Shown here piece by piece: positions 32,012-43,674 of a DNA stretch of 64,000 bases. The first letter of the stretch is position 1. Each line of letters opens with the position of its first letter. The stretch spans positions 1,426,001 to 1,490,000 of the forward strand of contig JBLDXI010000025.1 of assembly GCA_047495785.1 (NCBI GenBank), read 5' to 3'. The position numbers and the translations under genes were made by a program. The notes beneath the pieces were generated by a model. It did not search any database, had not been told where the DNA came from, and was given only the letters and a program-made list of their open reading frames with translations. Source of the stretch: Lepidodermella squamata. Taxonomy: Eukaryota; Gastrotricha.

Positions 32012-35000
32012 TCAACGAAGAAACGCCGTTGTTATAGTGTCATTATTATTGGCTAGTAGAGTCGTTGCAGTTGCATTTAACGCTGTGAAACCGCCCGCTG
32101 TAAAACTCTCAGGCGGGAACACAAACTGAAGGCCGAACATCACGCCAGCGGCGATTAACCCAGAAGTCGGGACAGTGACAACCCACGCCAGGATGATGTT
32201 GCGAAACACGCGCCAGTCGACCTGCCTCGTGCCGCCCCTCGCCACGCCAACTAGGACAACGGACCCAATTTTGCAGTGCGTCGTCGAGATGGGCAGGCCG
32301 ATCTTACTAGCGACCAGCACCGTAGTCGCCGCGCCTAATTCAATGCAGAACCCGGACGGCGGCGTCACCTCGCTGAGTTCAGACCCGACTGTCTCAATCA
32401 CCCGGCGCCCGAGCACCCACAGGCCCAGGGTGATGCCAGCACCTCCGATCGCGAGAATCCACAGTTCCGGCTCAGCGTTTTGCGTGACAGTTTTACTCTG
32501 GTGCAGGCCCCACAGGCCGACAACGGGGCCAATCGCGTTCGACACGTCATTTCCGCCGTGGGCAAACGCGCCGAAGCAGGCGGTTAGCACTTGAAGAAAT
32601 GAAAACAGCTGGAAGATACCCGGGTATTCGATATCCTCGTGCTGGTTTTCAATCTCGGCAAACGGCTGGTTTTTATCCGGGATTACAGCGACCTGGTGGT
32701 GGTCGTTGCTAGGGACGCCTTGGAACGGCGCGACTAGGTACAGCGATGAGACGGAGTGCGACAGCGAGGGCGCTAGGGTGCTTTCGTCGAGCAGCAGCTT
32801 TTGCAGCGTGTTGTTTCGGCCTTCGTCGATCGTGTTGATGTTCGAATCGGGTGCGGCTGCCATGCCGGCGAAGAATTTCTGGCGCGGGGTCAGCGAGCCG
32901 TCTGGGTTGGTTGATTTTAATGTCGAGGCCATTGTGAGCGTTTTGCCATTGAGCTGCAACGGCGTTGATGCCGTTTCATTCATCAGATTGCCATTAGGAG
33001 CATTTACTAAAAAATATTACAAACTAAGTTAAAAATCGCGAAAAATTAATTATTCTATTATTTCAACTTTTAGTACGTGTGCGTACTTTGGCTAGGTCCT
33101 AGAGTGCCTCATACATGGTAATGAATCCCATTAAGTTAGTCCGTTGGCCGCTGGGGCTTGGGTCACATCAAGTGCTTTACGTCTCAGTTTGGTACTTCAA
33201 GAACTTCAAGAAGATGCACAACTCAGTGTTCCTGTTTTGGTGAAAAAGATCGGCGACGACTGGATTTGTAATGAAAGCAAGAGTTTTCTACGCGCCGGGT
33301 TTGGGCGGGTACGGGTCTGGTTTCTAGGATTCCCGTCTTCTAGGATTTCTTTACAGTTGTTTTCGGTAAAATTGGAAATGAGATTTCAAGTTATTCCCGC
33401 AGCAAAATTGTGATCATGTACCATCAATAATGCCAATTTTGAGTGAAAGTATAGTCTCTTTGGAGTTTTTGAGCAATGAAAAAGAAGAAGGAATACTAAT
33501 TTCGCGCGGTTTTTATTCAACGGGCCGGGTCGCGCCTCAATTTTTCGATCTGGGGACAACTCTGAGATAAGCAATTGTCAATGAATTTTGATATCGACTT
33601 CATTGAAAAGAAGGCCTTAAAATGGGTCCACGATTACGAGGCTTTGTACGGCGGGGAAACAATGACCTTCAACGTCCATGTTTTTGGTCATCGCGTTGCG
33701 TTTGCTGCATAAATATTTCAGTTTTACTTTAGAGTCCAACCTTAGTGTCGTAACAAGACAATTGGCTCTATCGACATGCAGCATCGGTTCAGATCAGCTC
33801 AAGAGCCGCTGGAAGTAGCACTATAGACGAACGGTTAAAAAACATACGTCTCCGACTTCGATTCGTACCCTCAGATACGGCAGCCGCTCGCGAGACCTGA
33901 AAACGGGCGATATATGATTGACTATCATCAAGGCGAGCTCTATTGAAGCTGTTTTCCACTGCTATCACCCTATCGTGATCACCCTATCACCCTGCTATCA
34001 CCCTGCGACCATTTTGTTCTACATGGATGGTCCCGGATTGACTCATCCCATGTCGACTAATGGCGTGTCATTGGAATGTTCGTATTTCTCACTGGTGGTA
34101 CCCGCAACATCGAAGCCGACTAGTGGCAACGTCACCCCTCGGCATAGCAGGCTCTAAAGATTTGAAGGAGCGTTCTCATGAGAAGCATCACAAAAGCGAG
34201 CGGAAGTTCGCGATCCGAGACAAGCTGGCTAGGGAACATTTAGCAATTTTCATCTCAGCCATGAAAAAGTTATCGGTTACGGACCTACATGTGGCAGGGC
34301 TTGACAAACCGCTTCGCTTGAACTACATCACTTGGCAGGCTTCTCCCGGTGTTGAGAAAGCTTGTGCTACGTGTCAAATTTCTCAAATACCGGCCATTTT
34401 TGGACGTGCCGACAAAAAATTCGACCCTCAGGTTTTAATATTTTCTGAAAGAGGATCGAATTCTAAGACTAATGGTCAATGTTCACGGCGTTCATGGAAA
34501 ATTTTCATTTTCTACCTATCTTCAATCTGAATTCGCTCGTTTTGATCACTTAATTTGAAGTTATTCGCATCATGTCACGTTTCAAACAAGTAACTGTGCT
34601 GGCTACTGAGGCACTAGAAAGAAGTCCTCCTGATAACCGGCGAACTAATTGCGCTGATTGTAAAATGAATCATAAGAAACGCGTCATGACGAAAAACTAC
34701 TGCGCTGTTTGTCTTGTTCCTCTGTGTATCAATTGCTCAACATCCAACACCAAATTTCGTGAAGTTTTCGGAATTTTTTTGTTGACTAATCTTGCTCTTT
34801 TAAAATAGTGCAAGGATGTGAGGCGGTAGACTGAAACACGGCGAATTCAATGGTGAATCGGAAAAAAACCGAAAATTACCGAATCATTTACCATTGCGAT
34901 TTCCGGGTTTTCGCTGGTAAATTTTCCATTTCTCTGGTTAAATCACGGATAGAAGATGGCATTTTCTCTCGCTAGGTTTTAATTTTTTATCAGTTGAATT

Positions 35001-37328
35001 TCCTACAAAAAATTGCCAAATTACAAAGTATTTGCGCAACTTTTGGGATTTAGCTTGAAAAATAATTAAATTAATTTTAATTTTTCTATTAGGGATTCGA
35101 TTGGGAATGAAGTTTACCTGAAAGACGTGAACCTAGTGGCGAGGCGCGTTTCGACCCGGCCAAATTTTCCAGCGTCGGCCGCCTGTGCATGATATGCCGC
35201 TTCAGCCTCGGCCCAATCAGAAACCTCGCCAAAAGCGCCGCAACAGCGCCGACGCCCAGCGCCGCTAGAATAGCGCCCCACAGTGGGATTTTGTCGAATT
35301 TCAGCATCTGCGGCCCTTTATGGAACACCGAGAATGAATTGATGGCAAACGTGATTGCGTAAATGAAAGGCAATAGGAAGATGCCGCGCTCTAGTTGAGC
35401 GATATGAGTCGGTAATTTTAAGATCGAAAATTGCATTATGTAATAGAGAACGGCGGAGACAACGCCGGAAAGCAGCGGAGAAATGAACCACGACGCGACA
35501 ATTTTCGCGAGTTCACTCCATTTAACGCCGCCCGAGCCGCGGGCGACGAGGGTGAAGCCGATGACGGCGCCGACTATGCTGTGCGTGCCGGAGACGGGCA
35601 GTTTCAGCAGGGTGGCGGCGAGCAGCCAGATGCAGGCGCCGATCAGGGCGGATAGGTAGCCGAGTTCCAGCGAGCCAGTGTCCACCGAGTACATTTCGAC
35701 ATCGATTATGCCTTTAGCTATTGTCGATGATACCTGAAAGATAACATGGAAATGCTGAATTTCAACGACTGAACTCTAAAAGGCTCGATGTTTAAAATCA
35801 AGAATAATCACATTTCGAAGATTTTTTGTAAATATTTCAGGAATTTTTAAATCAGATTTCCTTTTTGCGGACCTAAAATTAAAAACTCCAACGATCGAAA
35901 CTATTCATAAAAAATGCTGTTTTTCGGATAAATCGCTGAATGATGATCACATTGAATGAAACAATTATTTTTGTTTTCCAGGGTAAATACCGAATGGTTT
36001 TCAGTGAATTCTGAAATCAGAATCGTGATCTACGTGGTCGATTTACCCTATCCAGTGAGTTCAAAGTTTCAGGTCAAAGTCGTGAGTTAGGCATATTGGG
36101 GCAGGAAAAAATTACGTTATGCATCAAATGGGCACAGCCCCAATGGTGCATAACCGTGGCTCACTTCGGCTGATCAACAATGGCTCATCGGCCAAGCGTT
36201 GCGTAATCGTGAGCTTTCGTGGGGGACCCTAAGACACATCCCAGCGCAAACCGCTTCGAAGAAAACCCAACGGCTGATGAGGAACAAATTTTCAATCATA
36301 ATTTATGCATCATTAGGAGACTCTACTCTATATGTTTTCAATCAGATTATTCGAGCTCATATATCGCATTAATCCGAGACAAAAGCATTATTTTAGCCAC
36401 TTACTTAATGTACAATTTTTAATAATTTTAGAAATTGCATTGATTTGCGTGGCTTTTAAATATTCCGGCAATTTATTGGCAAAATAATTTGTTCACAGAC
36501 GTAATATATTCCGGAGGAGTCAAATCATATTGTTTGCGGAGAGATGCATAGTAATTTTCCCATTTTTTACTGCCACTAAAAAAATTGACCGAATTTTTTC
36601 ATGTCGAATCAAATTTTCGCTGCCTGCGAGGATTGGAGAGAATTTAGGTTCAGTCGAGGGTACATTTTTTGAAAGGTTCAATCATAAAACTCCAAATTTA
36701 ATTCACGATAGAAATCTGAATGTAAAATCTTAAAAAAGCTGCGGTAAAGGTTCCTGGCTTGAATATTGGATCCTTTGAAGCATGAAAAAATCAAAATGCG
36801 ACTTCAATTTCATGGTTTTAACAATATTTTATATTTTCGGGGGATTTGATAGATCATCTCGATGCGGCGGAGAGCTAGTACAGTAGTAAAAATGCTTTTA
36901 ATTCATCAGCGTTCGAGATGTAAATAACTGGGTCATTTGAATTTAATTCTTACTACTCAAATAATTGGAGGAAAATCTAATTTGACCATCAAGGAAGCCG
37001 CGAGTGCCGAGAGGCAAAGGCTGTAAAAATAAAATCTTTTTCATGCCAAGGTGGCGCTAATTTTTAGAGTACCGATGTAGACCCTCATTATCGCACTCAT
37101 TTCGGGTGACAAGAGAAATAATACATCTCGTAATTTTACACTTACCTTAGCGCCGATGAGAATAGCGCCGGCGAGTTCGAAAATGGACGCGAGTATGCAT
37201 GCTTTGAGTAGGGTGAGTACCCGAGAGCCGACAGAGGTGCCGAATGAGTTGGCGACGTCGTTGGCGCCGATGGAAAACGCGAGCGCAAAGCCGATAACGA
37301 AGCCAACAATCACTATCCACAGCGTCAT
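32012..37328 (-). CDS. PiT/SLC20 phosphate transporter P5, long class, split by long introns
   Basis: Exons 37328-37146, 35733-35118 and 33006-32012 join in phase to 597 residues. The first exon gives [18 protein letters not shown] and [19 protein letters not shown]. The second gives [31 protein letters not shown] and the helices of the first half. The third holds the end of the cytosolic loop, [27 protein letters not shown] and [15 protein letters not shown]. All canonical residues are present. Exons are visibly more GC-rich than those of P1-P4. Introns of 1.4 and 2.1 kb contrast with the intronless P2 and P3; the second carries a mobile-element-like remnant. A CACGTG lies 351 bp upstream. 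Confidence 0.92.
34572..34808 (+). mobile_element. Cysteine-rich transposase-like remnant in a P5 intron
   Basis: A 78-codon frame opposite in sense to the host gene encodes [13 protein letters not shown], then YCAVC, then LCINC, a spacing reminiscent of the Cys-rich tail of piggyBac-type transposases. A 156-codon frame just upstream (34060-34530) is open but unrecognised. No catalytic domain or terminal repeats were found, so this is at best a decayed fragment; a host zinc-binding exon is an alternative. Confidence 0.3.
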
Positions 37329-38857
37329 AGAATGGCGACTGTTTTTCTGCTGGGTTCAGCTGCTGCTTTCTAAATCGGATGTTGTCTCGCCTTTGATCGG
37401 TTTTATCAACTTGACAAACAATTAATTCAAGGTCGGAGGAAGATTGAAAAGCAATTCAAAAGTTTTCACTAACAAATAAAATAATTAATAAGAAATATTA
37501 AGGAAGATTTTAAAGGCTATAATATTTTTAACACCTGGTCAAACACAGCGAGAACCGACCACTAGCGGCTAATATCTCAGCAAATATCATAGAAGCTATC
37601 GCCATTTTAGAGGAATATTGGCCGTTAGTAAGAAAAATCTTCATGTTTGACCTTTGCATTCATTAATACCTAAGGCTACACGTGCTCAGTGGCATACATC
37701 AAAGAAAACAATAAAGACAACATACTCATGTTTTATAGCACGAATAAGGGATGATGACAAAAAATCCGTTGAGAAGTGGGTATTCATGGGCACTTGAAAG
37801 TGACTGCAGGAAAAGAAACATCCTCCGCCTATTATCATTATTAATCTGACAATTCATAGTAAGAATTTCGTTGTTCTTTCAGAGCAAACAACTAACGAAC
37901 GAACAGAAAAAAGCACGATTTTTTGTCATGGTTATTAGCGCCGAAGATGCACTACATTTCCCTGACCGGCCACGGCAAAAAAAATCTCGTCAATTTTTCT
38001 GGTCTGGTCTGTTTAACGACGTGTAGACTAAAACAATCGTAAAAATATATCGATCGATGTTATGATTATGGAAAGACAATAAAAGGTTAAAAGGTTGAAA
38101 ATTTGCAATTTTTCTCATTCGTAATTTTGACAGCAATAGCTGTGTAGCTATTAGACAAAATTACTACAGTGCTGAGTGAAGAAGCAATAAAACGCTGACT
38201 GGGTCAAGCTAATAAATAAATGTAGAGCATCAAATTAAAATGGTCTGTTTTAACGACACGTTCGCGTGATGTCCACGTGAAAGCCGACGGCTGGTTGAAA
38301 AACTCAAATTTTCACAAATTCGCATGGAAATTAATTTCGATCGCGTGCCAGCGAAATGACTAATCATTTGTAAATATAATAATATGCAAAAGTCAACAAT
38401 TTTTTGAAATTCGAACATTATCGGCGATTTTTTTACTGTATTTTTTCTATCACCTATCGAATGAAATTACGTGACTGGGATCATCGAGAAAAAAGAGCGT
38501 GAGACAGGTCTATTAAGCGCGGGCTGATGCCTCGCGCTTAATTTTCATAGCGAAAATAGAAACGTATAATCCAGCTTAACAAAAAAAATTAAATTTGTTC
38601 CTGCTGCATTTGATGCTTCATATGTCCTGCCTTATCGTTTATAACTTCAATTTCGTGCCATTTTTATTTTTGCAATTAAGTTATCGGAAAGCAATATTTC
38701 TAACATTCCACTTTTTAAAATGAGTCCTTTTTGTCTTAATCGTTGTCATGAAATGACGATTTGCGGAGCGTGAAGACATTTATTCCGCCTTGTGATGTCG
38801 CATAAAGTGTCGCGCGAGGTTACTAGGCGGGCATCGCAGACATCGCAGACACTCGAC
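37329..38857. other. Intergenic upstream of P5
   Basis: P5 5' flank (CACGTG at 37679-37684) followed by AT-rich DNA. No gene seen. Confidence 0.5.
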
Positions 38858-38866
38858 TATAAATAG
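38858..38866 (+). promoter_or_regulatory. Strong TATA box
   Basis: TATAAATAG in a locally GC-richer setting, reading on the plus strand into the small open frame at 38988. No other plus-strand gene starts nearby, so this may be the promoter of a short coding or non-coding transcript. Confidence 0.35.
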
Positions 38867-38987
38867 CTGGATCGCATCGACGTGATTTCGACACCTAAAT
38901 CCGAACTTCATTAGGTATTCTGCGTACATCTTTGTTATCCACGCGCAGCCTCGCACAATAAATTCCGATAATTTTTAAAATCTGAAT

Positions 38988-39131
38988 ATGAAAGACAGCC
39001 GATTCCATGTTGGTAAACTCTCATTCGAAAATTGCGCTCTACATCGTGTCCTTCGCACCTTTTCAGGCAAAATACCAGGCCATTTCTTTCACTATGATTG
39101 GTATGGTGTATTTAGCAGGAAAAATAAGTGA
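38988..39131 (+). CDS. Possible 47-residue small protein
   Basis: ATG-initiated frame of 48 codons beginning 130 bp after the TATA box; it starts MKDSRFHVGKLSFENC and ends in a Lys/Arg-rich tail. No signal peptide or known motif. An AATAAA just before it (38958-38963) would fit a shorter non-coding transcript equally well. Weak evidence. Confidence 0.15.
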   Translation: MKDSRFHVGKLSFENCALHRVLRTFSGKIPGHFFHYDWYGVFSRKNK

Positions 39132-40091
39132 AAATTAAAAAAAATTAAAAATATATAAACACTGAAAATACATAACTGTTGGGTATTACGAGACAAAATT
39201 TCTGACTTTCAATCATATTTTTGAATCAAGCCGTGAGTTATAAAATGTATGTACAACATGAGCCGCTCGCTCACACTGAAAACTATTGATTGAATACCGC
39301 CAACTGGGTTGGATCTAGGCCGCAGGGTCACTTTGACATGACGAAATGGGGTCACGTTGACGTATCAGAAATCGAAGATGGCAAGGCAAGGACCCCATGA
39401 CTGGGGTACCGTTGGATAGCCTGGAGAAAGGGCAATCTGAAAATGGCTTATTATTTCCAAATTGATGACCCTATTTGTCATCAATTAAATTAAAAATAGG
39501 TAAAATTCTTTTGGCGGGCTTTTTCCGTTTAAGAAAAAAATTGAATCAAATCCAATGATGAATCCAACTTAACCCTTAATTTTCGGTCTACGTTGGTGGA
39601 ATACTACTATTGGATGTTCCTACAAGAATCTGAAGCTCAAATTACCTATATTATCTCATTTTTTCTCCTCGGACCAATTTTAAAATTTCAAATCGAAGGA
39701 TGGTTTTCTTATTATCCCATGTCCCTATGTCGATTTATTTACGTGATTTTTACACATCCAGCATGGCCTTTCCTTGAGCTATCCAACGGAACCCCACTCA
39801 TATGGTCTTCGATTTTTGGTGTGCTAAAGTCACCCCGGTTGACGGAATTTCATCTCATCTCCATTTTCTTGAGTTTTTCGGTCATTTTTGAAAACAAAAC
39901 AGAACCAAGAAGTACTGAGAACCTCGATATTTATTTAATAAATTATTATCATTATTTCCATCAAATATTGCAACCAATCTGTCACCAAAGTGCGAAATAA
40001 AAATCTCAAGATATAGCCACAAAATCGTTATTACACATGAGTGTTTTTCACAGCAGCCTAAAACAACCTGTCAATATTTCAATATTGGTTA
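39132..40091. other. Intergenic before PLPP6-like gene
   Basis: Contains a 19-bp direct repeat at 39542-39560 that recurs at 41538-41556, with weaker similarity on its upstream side, suggesting scattered copies of one repeat. The plus frame at 39593-40000 has no credible start or motif. The PLPP6-like 3' UTR lies at the right end. Confidence 0.4.
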
Positions 40092-42859
40092 TCACATTTC
40101 AGTCTTCGCCGAATTGCTATTATCAACAAAAACCGCTGCGAAAATCGATTGCACTGCCTGTTTGAGCTCGTGCGTTTTTAACGCAATCACCTGCCGATTT
40201 TCGTAGATGTGCGGCATCACGTAGCCGACGATGAAAGCAGCCTGTAGCAGGCCTAGCACAATGCCGCCTAGCACGTCGAGCGGGTAGTGCCGGCCGAGCA
40301 TGATTCGCGACGAGCCGAGCAGGCACACGTAGAATACCCAGGCGACGATAGGCCAGCCGACAGGTTCAAGGGTGAAAATTTCGTAGAGTAGCGTGCAGGC
40401 GATGACGGCGACCATGGCGGCTCGAGACGTGTGGCCGGACGGGAAACTGAACGCATCGACTGCAACGGACGCCCGCATGTCATCAACATTCACCTTAAAA
40501 CAAATCGAAAATTAACTGATGAAATAATGAGAGGCAAAAAAGTTTCATTTTCGACAAAAATCAGCAAGAATTTATTATTATTTATTGTTACTATTACTAT
40601 TTATTTTATATTATTATTAATTCATTAATTATTTATTATTTTATTTTATTTCGAAAAATAATTTCATGAAAAAAATAGGTCGCCTGACATTTGAGTACCG
40701 CGACACTTGCGCCCCGACAATTGAGCACCGACATTTGCGCCCAGCTTTAACTTGCGCCCGACGACACTTGCGCCCATTTAAAAAATGATAAATTTATTTC
40801 AACTTGCGCCCAAGCTGACGACACTTGCGTCCAAACACACTTGCGCCCCGGACTCAACTGTCGTCGAAATTAAATAAATAGATAGATAGCATGAATAACA
40901 CAACGGGGGAAGAGTAGAGGTTAGAAATGTGAAGACCAATTTCCATTTTTGAATGCTATTTTGGGGTCCGCAACCCGCTGATTGTTTCGCCGACCTCCAT
41001 TGAGGGCTCGTGAACAGCATTTTCTTCACCATTTTTCTCTCCCGAATCCGAAGCTGATGAGGCTTCGAGTAAAGTTACCGCACACATAGATCTATCGACT
41101 GGTGAAAACCGCATCACAATTCCTCTTGGTTCGGGAGCTATTGAAATAATGCGAGGCGAAAAATATTAAGCAAAACAAAATATAACAACAACGCAGCGAG
41201 TAAATTCGGAATAGTTATGGGCGCAAGTGTCGCAGATGTTTGGGCGGAATTGTCGCGGGCTGAACTCAAGTGTCGCCGGGCGCTTCTGTCGTGTGTGCAA
41301 ATGTCGCCCCTGAATATTTTAACTTGGGCGCAAATGTCGCGTACTCAAGTGTCGTTTTTAAAACGGGGCGCAAGTGTTTTTGGGCTCATTTGTCGGGGCT
41401 CAAGTGTTGCGGTACTCATTTGTCGGCACACCAAAAAATATGATGGACAAAATTCGAGGAAACAGAATGGCACGCAGACCACTAACTCTAAACCGTAAAT
41501 TTGACATTTTGACCGGTTTTTCGTTCGAGAAAATAAATGAATCAAATCCAATGATGTTTTCTCATTTTTCAAGTACAATCTTATTATATTACAAGCAATG
41601 AGCATATGTCAGATGAATGATTCAATTACTGATTGTATTATATAGTATCCTCGGATATTATTTTTCCGAACTAAAAAAATAGAGGAAAAAATCGGCCAAT
41701 TATTCGCGGAGCCTTTTATTCAAGGCAGACTATTTACCCTGAAACTTCGCATTACAAAAAATGTCGTAGAATAATATTTTAGCTGATGACAAAAAAATGT
41801 CGTGTCATGAATTGAATCCAAAAAATGTCGTTGTTTTGACAGCGACATATTTTTTCATCAGCCAAAAATATCGCCTCCGTTGCTGTAACCAAGCTCGAAT
41901 TCCCTGTCGTGGTCGCCCTCGTCGCCGCAGTTTTTCTTCCTTATCATAGGCCTTTTGCTATTATCACGCGGCTATTGTTCAAGGCCGGCTATTATCAACC
42001 TTTGGATCCAATATTATTCGAGGGTTGATACTATTCGATACAATACGGTACCCTCAATATCGCTAGGTGTTAAAATTGATGTCGCGACTGTAAAGTGATG
42101 TGTTAAATTTCAAGTGCCACAAGGTTTTTCGGCACCTCGACGAAAACAAAAGATTCACCTTTTATTAAAAAAACGACGAAAATAAAAAGGGTGGTCAAAG
42201 AGCTAATTTCTATTTCGACATTCAAGATTTTCGATTTGGTACGGCAAGTTTCAAGTTGATCTAACCTTTCACCAATTTAGTTCAGGATTTACGCCCAAAA
42301 ATCATCTAATATCGCTAATATCGCTAATCATCTAATTTTTCTATGAAAATTCTATCAAATTTAATTGAAATCGGTGGCATGTTATCACATTTGAAAATCC
42401 ACCAAAAACCTTCTAAATTTTTAACCCACTATTTTTACTCCGTTTTAATGAGTTCAATGTGCAATTTTTTTTATTTTTTCGTCCAGAATATTTATACCTT
42501 GGGGCGTGATCTGCGAAAAACGGCCTTGATTAAGCCGACCATGGCCAAGTCGAGCAGCATGCCGGCGAGAATGCCGATGAGCACGAGGTGGTGGTAGTGC
42601 GGCTCATCGAGGTGATGCGGCCGCATCGTTTGCACGATTAGCCACACGGCGCCCGCCAGCCACAGTATGCCGTGGCCTATCCACTCCAACGACAGCATCA
42701 GCCAACGAAAATGGCCAAATCTGCATACACGTAAATTAGAGCAATTTAGCAACAAAAATAATCAAGATTTTTTTCATTTTCTAACCTAGCATCACTTGTC
42801 GCGCAAACCGCAAGACGTTCACTCAGCCAGTGATCCAATCTTATCAGCAAATTTGGCAT
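40092..42859 (-). CDS. PLPP6-like polyisoprenoid/presqualene diphosphate phosphatase
   Basis: PAP2-superfamily enzyme that removes phosphate from isoprenoid diphosphates in ER or nuclear membranes. Exons 42859-42786, 42720-42498 and 40493-40092 encode 232 residues. The N-terminus reads LLIRLDHWLSERLAVCA, matching the start of the PLPP6 core. The three catalytic motifs are complete: K90...R97P98 (KAVFRRSRP), PSGH at 117-120 and SR...H168...D172 (SSRIMLGRHYPLD). Four to five hydrophobic helices surround them. Human PLPP6 is longer because of an N-terminal extension absent here. The 2-kb second intron contains a foldback element and a smaller inverted repeat. Confidence 0.9.
40685..41426. mobile_element. 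Foldback-type non-autonomous element
   Basis: Both ends carry arrays of degenerate copies of the motif GACACTTGCGCCC, in forward sense at 40685-40866 and as its reverse complement (GGGCGCAAGTGTC) at 41219-41426. The termini match as inverted repeats: TGACATTTGAGTACCGC at the left against GACAAATGAGTACCGC read inward from the right. The 350-bp middle has no coding capacity. Long, internally repetitive inverted termini are typical of foldback elements. No clear target-site duplication was found. Confidence 0.75.
41782..41862. repeat. Short imperfect hairpin
   Basis: About 22-bp arms around GCTGATGA...ATGTCG and its inverse, separated by about 38 bases, within the PLPP6-like intron. It may be a remnant of a second small inverted-repeat element. 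Confidence 0.45.
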
Positions 42860-43674
42860 CTTTAACAACTAAATAACAAATAACACCATTTATTTTGGTT
42901 TTTTCCAAAGAAAATTCGTCTTTTTATTGCTGATCCTTGCCAATATAGCTGTAATGAAAAATATTCGTCGTCACACATCACAACGCATGAGCAGTTTCGT
43001 TGCAGTTATAATAATAGATCCGATAAATTTTGAGATTATAACTGTTTCATCCATGCAAATAATAGAATATATTTATTTTCTTGAAATAAATATTTACAAC
43101 AAAATGCAAATAAACCACATTTGCTTCCTCATCAAACATCCACATAACTGAGCGCGACTAGTAATTGAGTCGATGTATAATAAACGAGATTAGTTTTCAT
43201 CGTCAAAGAAACAATATATTGAAAATTGAAAAAGAATTATTAGACGTAGTAGTTTTGCACAAAAGCTCTTCATTCGCCGCCTCATCATCGGTCTGAAGTA
43301 ATTACGGAAGACTTTTTACGAGAGAGGTACATCATGTTGAACAAGGCAGAGATAAATATTTTCATGCGGTCAATATCTTCCCGATGCAAAAAATAAACGT
43401 TCCAGCGTGGTCAGCAGCCGAATAATTGTTGACATTTTTAATCCTGATTACATTTTCCATAATCCGTGATCCGTGATGCAAATTAGCCGGTTCCAACAAA
43501 CTTCGGGAAGTTATTGACCCTACACGTTCCATTCCATTCAGCCTTTTATTATAATAATATATCATTTTTCCCCAAAAACCATCATAAATTCCGAAAAAAT
43601 TAAGTATAATGAAGATCTTAAATTAAAGCTTTGTCATAAATCACTCAATGAAAGAATAAATTGCGAGAGCGAAA
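42860..43674. other. Intergenic, PLPP6-like to SLC35G copy H
   Basis: AT-rich flank holding the PLPP6-like promoter and the copy H 3' UTR. No gene recognised. Confidence 0.5.

Noticed and set aside
33790-33900. tRNA-like words in a P5 intron
   Set aside because: No cloverleaf and only partial A and B boxes.
39593-40000. 135-codon frame
   Set aside because: TTG start, AT-rich composition and no motif; probably chance or repeat DNA.
40560-40660. TTA-rich tract as an origin or regulatory element
   Set aside because: Simple low-complexity sequence in an intron.
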